Positions 7,006-13,245 of a DNA stretch of 13,462 nt are shown one piece after another (the stretch's first letter is position 1; each line of letters starts with the position of its first letter). The position numbers were made by a program, and so were the translations under genes. A model generated the notes under the pieces. It did not search any database. It had not been told where the DNA came from and saw nothing but the letters and a program-made list of their open reading frames with translations. Origin of the DNA: Alphaproteobacteria bacterium (GTDB taxonomy: Bacteria > Pseudomonadota > Alphaproteobacteria > JAGOMX01); contig JACVCA010000017.1 in assembly GCA_016742295.1 (NCBI GenBank), positions 1 to 13,462 of the forward strand, written 5' to 3'.

Positions 7006-7891
7006 AAATTGCGGTTTTATAGCAATTTTGGGTGCGCCGAATGCAGGGAAGTCTACTTTGTTGAATAATCTTGTGGGAAGCAAAATTGCAATTGTAACTC
7101 CCAAAGCTCAAACAACACGTTCACGGGTATTAGGAATTGTTATAAAGGGTCAATCGCAACTTATCCTTGTTGATACGCCCGGAATTTTTAAACCTAAGCA
7201 TCGTTTCGACCGCGCAATGGTTAAAGCAGCTTGGTCTGCTTCAGGGGACGCGGACCTTATTGTTGTTATTGTAGATGTACATTCAAAAAGTCTTGAAAAA
7301 ACTGAAACGATTCTGGATCAGTTGGCTGCAATGGGGCATGAACCTATCTTAGTTTTAAATAAGATTGATCAAGTGAACCGTTTAGACCTACTTGCGATTG
7401 CACAAAGATTAACTAAAGAGCGTAAAATTCGTGAGACTTTTATGATCTCAGCGCTGAATGGAGACGGAATTGATGATCTTTTAAATTATTTAGCCAAGCA
7501 CCTTCCTGAAGGACAATGGCTTTTTCCTGAAGACCAACTCACTGATATGCCTCAACGGCTGATTGCAGCTGAGATTACGCGTGAGAAAATCTTTATGGCT
7601 TTACATGAAGAATTACCTTATGCCATTACAGTGTATAGTGATAGTTGGGAAGAATTTAAAAATGGTAGCGTCAAAATTACCCAAACAATTTATGTAATGC
7701 GTGAGAGCCAAAAATCGATCGTCGTCGGCAAGGATGGTCGTCAAATTAAACAGATTAGCCAAAGGGCCAGGGAAGATATGATAGATTTTTTTGGCAGGCC
7801 CGTGCATCTATTTTTGCATGTCAAAACTCAAGAAAATTGGGTTGAAAAACCTGAATATTATCGTGAAATTGGTCTTGATTATGATGCTTAA
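6986..7891 (+). CDS. era: GTPase Era
   Basis: Era is a GTPase that binds the 3' end of 16S rRNA and assists 30S subunit maturation at the inner face of the membrane. The 301 residues show the full GTPase set: G1 GAPNAGKST (16-24), G2 in the TTRSRV loop, G3 DTPG, G4 NKID and G5 SALNG. A C-terminal type II KH domain follows, recognisable by VVGKDGRQIKQISQRARED. It starts inside the end of rnc (20-bp overlap, different frame), with AAGAG some 11 nt upstream as a weak ribosome site. The rnc-era pairing is conserved in bacteria. It overlaps the next gene by 11 bp. Confidence 0.97.
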   Translation: MNQSDRKNCGFIAILGAPNAGKSTLLNNLVGSKIAIVTPKAQTTRSRVLGIVIKGQSQLILVDTPGIFKPKHRFDRAMVKAAWSASGDADLIVVIVDVHSKSLEKTETILDQLAAMGHEPILVLNKIDQVNRLDLLAIAQRLTKERKIRETFMISALNGDGIDDLLNYLAKHLPEGQWLFPEDQLTDMPQRLIAAEITREKIFMALHEELPYAITVYSDSWEEFKNGSVKITQTIYVMRESQKSIVVGKDGRQIKQISQRAREDMIDFFGRPVHLFLHVKTQENWVEKPEYYREIGLDYDA

Positions 7892-8570
7892 GGCTGTCTC
7901 TTTGAATAAATTTATTTTAGGAGTTGCAATAGGGTTCTACCTGTTTCTCTTACCTATTTTGCAGCCTTCCTTCGCTTGTAACCCAGAGTGGAATAAATTA
8001 CCAAAAGAAATATGGAGAGAGTTTTTTGAAGAGCTGGATTTCAAACCTGAGACCGTCATTATTCTGCCTCAGATTAATTTTAAATTTAAGCAGCTTTTGG
8101 CCAAATTTTTATACAAGAAAGATTATAAAGAAAAATGGATCCAGGCTGCAAGAAACATATCTGATGCAAGGTTGTTTCTAAAGTGTATTGACCAACATCT
8201 TCGTTCTGATTTGGGCAGTCTTAAAGCCCACCTCTCATTTGCACGTATAGCTGAAGTTCAATTTCACTGGAAATCACATTACATGGTTTCACAAGAAAGC
8301 TATCTGCAAGGCAAGTATTTATTTATCAAGCATTACGCTTTTGCAGCTGCAAAGGGTAATCATGAAGCAAGAGCTCACCTTAAGTGGCTCTTAGATCTTC
8401 CAATTGATAATCCTGATAGCCCCTTTGCGTGGTTAAATCACGCCCTCATAAAAAAACATAGGTTAAAAACTGCTCCTCACACCCCTTCCGACATCCAAGC
8501 TTTGGTTCAAAAGGAAGGTAATGAACTTGAAAATGAAATTTTATTGTTATTAAAAAAGTATGCATCTTAA
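7881..8570 (+). CDS. Putative exported F-box-like / Sel1-like protein, candidate host-directed effector
   Basis: I do not recognise this as a named gene. From the tandem ATGs at 7881/7884 it has 229 residues and starts inside the last codons of era; a longer frame from 7791 is less likely. Residues 1-32 look like a Sec signal peptide (K4, K10, hydrophobic core 11-27) with cleavage near SFA-C33. Residues 40-73 fit the F-box pattern: LPKEIWREFFEEL then QINFKFKQLL, with L-P-x-E-I, paired F-F, L, then I-x-x-x-F-x-x-L where F-boxes have V-C-x-x-W-x-x-L. Residues about 125-167 resemble one degenerate Sel1 unit ending HYAFAAAKGNHEARAHL. F-box domains normally bind eukaryotic Skp1, so a bacterial copy suggests a host-directed protein. 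The domain assignments are by eye; the effector role is inference. It could also be a periplasmic protein of unrelated fold. Confidence 0.55.
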   Translation: MMLKAVSLNKFILGVAIGFYLFLLPILQPSFACNPEWNKLPKEIWREFFEELDFKPETVIILPQINFKFKQLLAKFLYKKDYKEKWIQAARNISDARLFLKCIDQHLRSDLGSLKAHLSFARIAEVQFHWKSHYMVSQESYLQGKYLFIKHYAFAAAKGNHEARAHLKWLLDLPIDNPDSPFAWLNHALIKKHRLKTAPHTPSDIQALVQKEGNELENEILLLLKKYAS

Positions 8571-8580
8571 ATAGGCGTTC

Positions 8581-8609
8581 TTGCCTCCTCACGTTTCTTT
8601 ACCTAAAAT
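8581..8609 (+). promoter_or_regulatory. recO promoter, predicted leaderless start
   Basis: TTGCCT (8581-8586, 4 of 6 to consensus) and TAAAAT (8604-8609, 5 of 6) are separated by 17 bp. The -10 ends 6 nt before the recO ATG at 8616, so the expected transcription start falls on or beside the A of the ATG. No Shine-Dalgarno precedes recO, in keeping with a leaderless message. The promoter lies in the 45-bp gap after the F-box-like gene, and its -35 overlaps a small AGGC-N6-GCCT hairpin (8573-8586). Confidence 0.5.
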
Positions 8610-8615
8610 AGTCCT

Positions 8616-9326
8616 ATGGATTGGATGGATACAGGAATCGTGCTTTCAGCACGTGCTCATGGTGAAAGTTATGCAATTGTAACACTGCTGACTGAACATC
8701 ATGGCCGTCATGCAGGTCTTATTCGTACTAGCAAGAAGACCGCAGCTCTTTTACAGATTGGCACGTATGTAAGAGCAGATTGGCGAGGACGATTAAGCGA
8801 ACACCTTGGGTTTTGGACTTTAGAGCCTCTCAAGATTACATGTGCAAACCTTTTAGATCGACCGCAGGCTCTTTTGGCTTTAAGTGCAGGGTGTAGCTTA
8901 ATAGATTTGGTGTTGCCAGATCATGAGGCGCATCCCCTTCTTTACCGTAAGTTTTTAAATCTTTTAGAGAAGCTTGAGAAACCTGCATGGCAGAAATCGT
9001 ATGTTATTTTTGAAATTTGCATGTTACGTGAGTTGGGATTTGGGCTTGATCTAAGTCGTTGTGCTGCCACAGGGGTTACAGACAATCTTATGTATATTTC
9101 ACCTAAGACGGGACGGGCAGTTTCTCAGGAAGGTGGCAAGGACTATGCGGAGCGGCTTTTACCATTACCCAGCTTTATCATAGATCTGGAAGCTGAAGTG
9201 ACTCCTCAAGACTTTAAAGCTGGATTACGTTTAACTAGCTATTTTCTAGAGCGCTATGCGTTAGAGCCTTCGAATCGTAAAATGCCATCAGCACGGGTAC
9301 GTTTGTCTGAAGGGATAAGTACTTAA
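8616..9326 (+). CDS. recO: DNA repair protein RecO
   Basis: RecO helps RecR load RecA onto SSB-coated single-stranded DNA at gaps (RecF/RecOR pathway) and anneals DNA strands. The 236 residues start MDWMDTGIVLSARAHGES, the usual RecO N-terminal OB-fold opening, followed by the helical core. The segment LDLSRCAATGVTDNLMYISP with GRAVS (about 147-172) is characteristic of alphaproteobacterial RecO. The classic four-Cys zinc finger is absent. The start at 8616 is fixed by the family N-terminus. In related genomes recO usually follows era directly; here one gene is inserted between them and recO appears to have its own promoter. Confidence 0.93.
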   Translation: MDWMDTGIVLSARAHGESYAIVTLLTEHHGRHAGLIRTSKKTAALLQIGTYVRADWRGRLSEHLGFWTLEPLKITCANLLDRPQALLALSAGCSLIDLVLPDHEAHPLLYRKFLNLLEKLEKPAWQKSYVIFEICMLRELGFGLDLSRCAATGVTDNLMYISPKTGRAVSQEGGKDYAERLLPLPSFIIDLEAEVTPQDFKAGLRLTSYFLERYALEPSNRKMPSARVRLSEGIST

Positions 9327-9419
9327 AAATGTCAATAAGAAAAAAGATTCTAACCATGCTAATACTTGTTCATTATAGCCATTCTCTTGATAACCAAATC
9401 AAGGATTTTCTACAATTTT

Positions 9420-9690
9420 ATCGCGTGTGAGTAAGGAAACGCTTAGAAATAACTTCAAGGTACACTGGGCTTGGCAGGCTTAGTATTTTTAAAGTAAACT
9501 TGAATATTATTGTCAAGTAGGAGTTTATTATCAGTAATGAGCTAGTCTACAATTTTGTTACAACACTGCAGGCCGCCTTCTTCGCCGTTACATTTTACAA
9601 ATTGCTTTTGTAACTATTAATTTGAATTTGCCTCGAATGTAGTTCCTCGTCCCGGAACAATGGGATAATTAAAAACTTTGCCTCAAGCCT
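9420..9690 (-). pseudogene. Possible decayed gene, several frameshifts and stops
   Basis: Read on the minus strand, 9690 downwards gives NYPIVPGRGTTFEA, then after a frame change KFKLIVTKAICK, then after another single-base change CNGEEGGLQCCNKIVD. Next come an in-frame TAG and DNKLLLDNNIQVYFK, and a further frame ends SPVYLEVISKRFLTHTR before a TAA at about 9420-9418. The segments look more like protein than random translation, but I recognise no family, and AT-rich noncoding DNA can give such strings by chance. Confidence 0.2.
9642..9658. repeat. Inverted repeat GTTCC-N7-GGAAC upstream of a -10
   Basis: A perfect 5-bp inverted repeat with a 7-nt spacer lies about 33 bp before the TATAAT of the next gene. 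It is flanked by a direct repeat TTTGCCTCRA (9628-9637 and 9677-9686). The position fits a regulator-binding site, but the repeats are short. Confidence 0.2.
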
Positions 9691-9730
9691 TATAATCTTG
9701 CTATAGTGAAAAGGAATATTATTATTGAGG
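9691..9730 (+). promoter_or_regulatory. -10 element and ribosome binding site for the 201-residue exported protein gene
   Basis: A perfect TATAAT (9691-9696) would place transcription start near 9703. GAGG (9727-9730) is 8 nt before the ATG at 9739, which gives a leader of about 36 nt with a usable Shine-Dalgarno. No good -35 lies 16-18 bp upstream, so activation may be needed. Confidence 0.4.
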
Positions 9731-9738
9731 ATAAAAAA

Positions 9739-10344
9739 ATGTACCGTTTAGTCTTATGGACCTTGCTAATTATTATGCACCTCTCGCCCTATAAAATTCT
9801 GGCTTCTGATTTACGTTCAACTGAAAATAGCGATTCTTCCTCTCCAAAAGAAAGAAAACTCACAAGAGTTCTCTCTCCTAGGGCGCTTAAAGTAGGGCTG
9901 AATCCTAAAAAAGGAAGCCTTATAGAAGAGTTTTACCAAAAACAAAGAGAAAGTCAGCCCTCAAGCTCACATTGTCCTCCAAGTTTATCAAATGAACAAG
10001 TTAGTAACATTCTTAATGCTCGTTATAATCAGAGCCGAGGTACAACAGAAGCAGTTCAGCTCTCAGAGTCTTTATTAGTTAGCGCAAAGATAGCTACAGA
10101 TACTTCTTTCTATAATCTAAAAGCTATAATAACTCCTCAAGTGACAGCTGAACTTTTGTATCCTTTACAATCTACTTATGTAGGTTCAACAGTAAGTCAG
10201 TTAAGAAAAACAGAGGAGGTGAGCGGGTTATTAGCAAAGTATGTATTAAAAGAAGGAGGCCAACCTTTAATGTATCGCCTCGATAATAGTGAAATCATAG
10301 AAGCAACTCTCACTTTAAGTATTACTCTTCTTCAACATGAATGA
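9739..10344 (+). CDS. Predicted exported protein of unknown family
   Basis: I do not recognise this 201-residue protein. The ATG at 9739 is chosen over an in-frame GTG at 9706 because GAGG sits 8 nt before it and it starts a clean signal peptide (R3, hydrophobic core 4-15, cleavage likely after A22 in KILA-S). After it comes a Ser-rich charged linker (24-38, including SDSSSP), then RVLSPRALKVGL (43-54), and a 150-residue region of mixed helical character rich in Ser, Thr and Leu. There is no transmembrane segment after the signal and one Cys in the mature part. It sits between recO and parC and converges on another small exported-protein gene. Both share an R-x3-P-R-[AS]-L motif after the signal peptide. 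It may be a secreted lineage-specific factor; this is inference. Confidence 0.6.
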   Translation: MYRLVLWTLLIIMHLSPYKILASDLRSTENSDSSSPKERKLTRVLSPRALKVGLNPKKGSLIEEFYQKQRESQPSSSHCPPSLSNEQVSNILNARYNQSRGTTEAVQLSESLLVSAKIATDTSFYNLKAIITPQVTAELLYPLQSTYVGSTVSQLRKTEEVSGLLAKYVLKEGGQPLMYRLDNSEIIEATLTLSITLLQHE

Positions 10345-10408
10345 GAAGTGTAAATACGCGAGCTTCAGCTATTACATAAGCTTCAAGATAATAAATGAGC
10401 TATTTCTC

Positions 10409-10702
10409 CTAATTTTCCTTTGTCGTTGGATGTCTAAACCCTTGGCTGTATCGCTGTATCGCTAAAACTTCTTCTTGGATTCGAAGCCATGATTCATCTG
10501 CATTCAATTTTTTTAAAAGAGCGCAGATTTCTGATAAGAGTTGACTTTCGGAATCTTGTCTAAGCTCTATGCCATTTAAAGATCGGGGCAGTGACATTCG
10601 TTGTCTTATATTTTCTTCCTCAGATATTGACGTACCGCTTGAAGAGGATTGAAAAGGAAACAATAAGCCTACTAAAGATAGTAAAAAAGTATATTTTTTC
10701 AT
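10409..10702 (-). CDS. Small predicted exported protein of unknown family
   Basis: The 97-residue product has a classic signal peptide: KK at 2-3, hydrophobic core FLLSLVGLLF (6-15), and likely cleavage in the Ser run at 19-22. The mature part is about 75 residues, acidic then amphipathic-helical (about 50-85), with one Cys (C60). The segment RMSLPRSL (35-42) resembles RVLSPRAL in the convergent neighbour. The start is supported by GGAG (10711-10708) 5 nt before the ATG. A minus-strand TATAAA at 10730-10725 is a possible -10. I know no family for it. It is tail to tail with the 201-residue protein gene, 64 bp apart. Confidence 0.6.
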   Translation of the reverse strand: MKKYTFLLSLVGLLFPFQSSSSGTSISEEENIRQRMSLPRSLNGIELRQDSESQLLSEICALLKKLNADESWLRIQEEVLAIQRYSQGFRHPTTKEN

Positions 10703-10904
10703 TATGACTCCAATTGGATTAATTTTTTATAGAAGGATGGGGACATGCTCTCTACTTTCGATCTTATTTTGGTAGCCTTCAATCCCACAGCTAATTTTTA
10801 TTTTAATTTTTTAAGATGACTAAAGAAAGTGATAAGTTGAGAATGCGCCTCTTGATTTAAAAGCTTTGAATTCGGTTGCTTTCTTTAACATATGCAGATT
10901 CCTT

Positions 10905-10934
10905 TTGCAATAGAATCTATATATCTCTTATGAT
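10905..10934 (+). promoter_or_regulatory. parC promoter, predicted leaderless start
   Basis: TTGCAA (10905-10910, 4 of 6) and TATGAT (10929-10934, 5 of 6) are 18 bp apart. The -10 ends 6 nt before the parC ATG at 10941, the same distance as at recO, so the transcript is expected to begin at or beside the ATG. There is no good Shine-Dalgarno. Confidence 0.5.
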
Positions 10935-10940
10935 GGCGCT

Positions 10941-13187
10941 ATGACGATAAAAATAAACAATGCTGGAACAATCAATACCACTCTACTGGATCAGGCCCTG
11001 GGGGAGCGGTACCTCAATTATGCAATGTCAACAATTACTTCACGCTCGCTTCCCGATGTACGTGATGGCTTGAAACCTGTACACAGACGCATTCTTTATG
11101 CGATGTGGGAATCAGGAAATATGCCTACGCGCCCTTATCGGAAATCGGCAAGTGCTGTTGGGTATGTGATGATGAGATATCACCCCCACGGTGATGGGGC
11201 GATTTATGATTCTCTTGTGCGTATGGCACAAGATTTTGCCATGCGTTACCCTTTGGTTGATGGTCAGGGTAATTTTGGCAGTATTGACGGTGATAATGCA
11301 GCAGCAATGCGTTATACCGAAGCGCGATTAACGCAAATTGCAGAAAGCCTGCTAAGTGAGCTAAACGAGAATGCCGTTGATTTCCTACCCAGTTATAATG
11401 GTAGCGACAAGGAACCTGTTGTTCTTCCAGCGCGCTTCCCCAACCTTCTGGCTAATGGAGCAAGCGGCATTGCCGTAGGAATGGCGACCAACATACCTCC
11501 TCATAACGTAAGTGAACTTTGTGATGGATTACGGCAGCTGATTAAAAATCCGCAGACGCCTCTCGCAACTTTACTGAAGCTGATTCCAGGGCCAGATTTT
11601 CCTACCGGTGGGATTATTGTTGAGACGGCTCAGAGTCTTTTAAAAACCTATGATACGGGGCGCGGAAGTATAAGGCTGCGCGCGCGTTGGAAGGTTGAAA
11701 CTTTGAAAAGCGGGCAATACCAAATTGTCGTTACCGAGTTGCCTTATCAAATACAAAAAGCACGTTTAATCGAAAAGATTGCTGATCTTTTAAACAATAA
11801 AAAACTTCCTCTTTTAGCAGATATTGCTGATGAATCGGCAGCAGATATTCGTATAATTCTGCATCCGAAAAGCCGTAATATTGACCCTAAAGTTTTAATG
11901 GAATCGCTGTTCCGCCAGACTGATTTAGAAGTAAAATTTAACCTCAATCTGAACGTTTTGAATGCCGAAGGCATCCCTGGAATCTTGAATCTTGGCCAAG
12001 CCTTAACCGCATTTCTTGCTCATCGTCATCAGGTTTTATGCCGTAGGACCCAACATCGTCTCGATCATATTGCACAGCGCTTAGAGATTTTAGGGGGTTA
12101 TCTTGTTGCTTACTTAAATCTTGATGAAGTGATTCGCATTGTGCGCTATGAGGATGATCCACGAACAAGTTTAATAGCACAGTTTAAGCTTACGGAAGTT
12201 CAAGCCGATGCAATTTTAAATATGCGTCTTAAAGCTTTGCGTAAACTGGAAGAGTTCGAAATTCGTAGTGAATTTGATGCTTTGACTGTCGAGCAGTTAG
12301 ATTTGAAAGATTTACTTGCGGATGAAAAGCGCCTTTGGCAGAAAATTGATCAAGAAATTATTGATATCAAAAAACAGTTTGGGACTCAACATGAATTTGG
12401 TAAGCGCCGCACAACATTTGAAGAGAGCCCTATAGCCCTTATTATTCCACGTGAAGCAGAAATTGAGCGCGAGCCTGTTACGGTGATTTGCTCAAGCAAA
12501 GGCTGGATTCGTACGATCAAAGGCCATAATCTTGATCCTTTGGAGATCAAGTATAAAGAAGGTGATGAGGCCCGATTTATTATTCAAGCTGAAACCATCG
12601 ATAAACTTCTGATCTTTGCCAGCAATGGTAAATTCTACACTCTTGCAATTGATAAATTGCCCCGCGGTCGTGGATTTGGTGATCCGATAAGGTTAATGGT
12701 TGATTTAGGTCATGAAGACGACATTATTACCTTGTTGATCCATCAGCCCGATACGGTAGGAGCAGGACGACATTTGCTGCTTGCCGCAAGTGATGGCTAT
12801 GGGTTTTTGGTTAAAGAAAAAGATGTAATTGCTCAAACACGCACCGGAAAACAAGTTTTAAATCTATCACCTGGAGCGAAAGCTAAGTGCTGTATATCAG
12901 TGCAAGGTGATGGAATTGCCGTGATAGGTGAAAACCGTAAACTGTTAATTTTTAAGCAAGAAGAGCTGCCATTAATGAGCCGTGGTCGTGGTGTACGATT
13001 GCAATATTATCGAGATGGTGGACTATCTGATCTTAAGAGTTTTGAGCTTTCCACAGGCCTAACCTGGCCTATGGGCATTCGAACCCGGGCTGAGACAGAT
13101 TTGGCACCTTGGTTGGCGCGGCGTGGTCATAGTGGCCGCCTGCCACCAGTTGGATTTCCGCGTAGCAATAAATTTGACGGTTCATAG
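10941..13187 (+). CDS. parC: DNA topoisomerase IV subunit A (ParC)
   Basis: ParC is the breakage-reunion subunit of topoisomerase IV, which with ParE separates linked daughter chromosomes. The 748 residues show the opening LGERYLNYAMSTI and SRSLPDVRDGLKPVHRRIL (34-52), the winged-helix segment with HPHGD (81-85), the active-site pair R124-Y125 in AAMRYTEARL, and the C-terminal beta-pinwheel. The ending GRLPPVGFPRSNKF is typical of alphaproteobacterial ParC and separates it from GyrA, as does the lack of an evident GyrA box. Residue G86 stands where E. coli ParC has quinolone-contact S80, and D90 where it has E84. The preceding segment (70-80) departs from the usual ARxVGDVxGKY, having S71, Y75 and M78. 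The start is set by the family N-terminus. Confidence 0.95.
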   Translation: MTIKINNAGTINTTLLDQALGERYLNYAMSTITSRSLPDVRDGLKPVHRRILYAMWESGNMPTRPYRKSASAVGYVMMRYHPHGDGAIYDSLVRMAQDFAMRYPLVDGQGNFGSIDGDNAAAMRYTEARLTQIAESLLSELNENAVDFLPSYNGSDKEPVVLPARFPNLLANGASGIAVGMATNIPPHNVSELCDGLRQLIKNPQTPLATLLKLIPGPDFPTGGIIVETAQSLLKTYDTGRGSIRLRARWKVETLKSGQYQIVVTELPYQIQKARLIEKIADLLNNKKLPLLADIADESAADIRIILHPKSRNIDPKVLMESLFRQTDLEVKFNLNLNVLNAEGIPGILNLGQALTAFLAHRHQVLCRRTQHRLDHIAQRLEILGGYLVAYLNLDEVIRIVRYEDDPRTSLIAQFKLTEVQADAILNMRLKALRKLEEFEIRSEFDALTVEQLDLKDLLADEKRLWQKIDQEIIDIKKQFGTQHEFGKRRTTFEESPIALIIPREAEIEREPVTVICSSKGWIRTIKGHNLDPLEIKYKEGDEARFIIQAETIDKLLIFASNGKFYTLAIDKLPRGRGFGDPIRLMVDLGHEDDIITLLIHQPDTVGAGRHLLLAASDGYGFLVKEKDVIAQTRTGKQVLNLSPGAKAKCCISVQGDGIAVIGENRKLLIFKQEELPLMSRGRGVRLQYYRDGGLSDLKSFELSTGLTWPMGIRTRAETDLAPWLARRGHSGRLPPVGFPRSNKFDGS

Positions 13188-13202
13188 CCTCTATGTTATA
13201 GG
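13174..13202 (+). promoter_or_regulatory. Candidate bioY promoter
   Basis: TTGACG (13174-13179, 5 of 6) and TATAGG (13197-13202, 4 of 6) are 17 bp apart. The -35 lies in the last codons of parC. Transcription would start near 13209, leaving a leader of about 37 nt that contains AAGGAG. No biotin operator with clear dyad symmetry was recognised. Confidence 0.45.
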
Positions 13203-13245
13203 TTGGGAACTATTTTCTGTTCGGTTTTGAGAAAAGGAGACAAAA

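Larger units (their letters stand above)
9327..9738. other. 412-bp noncoding gap after recO, with possible gene remains
   Basis: No intact gene was found on either strand. On the minus strand, 9420-9690 reads as protein-like segments in shifting frames (see the pseudogene entry). A 7-bp hairpin TTACAAA-N5-TTTGTAA lies at 9595-9613. The right end holds the promoter elements of the next gene. No terminator for recO is apparent. Confidence 0.5.

Noticed and set aside
7791..7880. Upstream extension of the F-box-like protein (30 extra residues)
   Set aside because: It is an out-of-frame reading of the era KH domain. The ATG at 7881 starts a normal signal peptide, whereas the extension would bury it.
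9706..9738. GTG start adding 11 residues to the exported protein
   Set aside because: It lies about 3 nt after the predicted transcription start and would spoil the signal peptide; the ATG at 9739 has a GAGG at the right distance.
10826..10860. 14-codon ORF (MTKESDK...) upstream of parC
   Set aside because: No ribosome site, very short and not linked to any structure, so not distinguishable from chance.
11125..12180. Minus-strand ORFs of 60-78 codons inside parC
   Set aside because: They are antisense to a full-length conserved ParC and show no independent signals.
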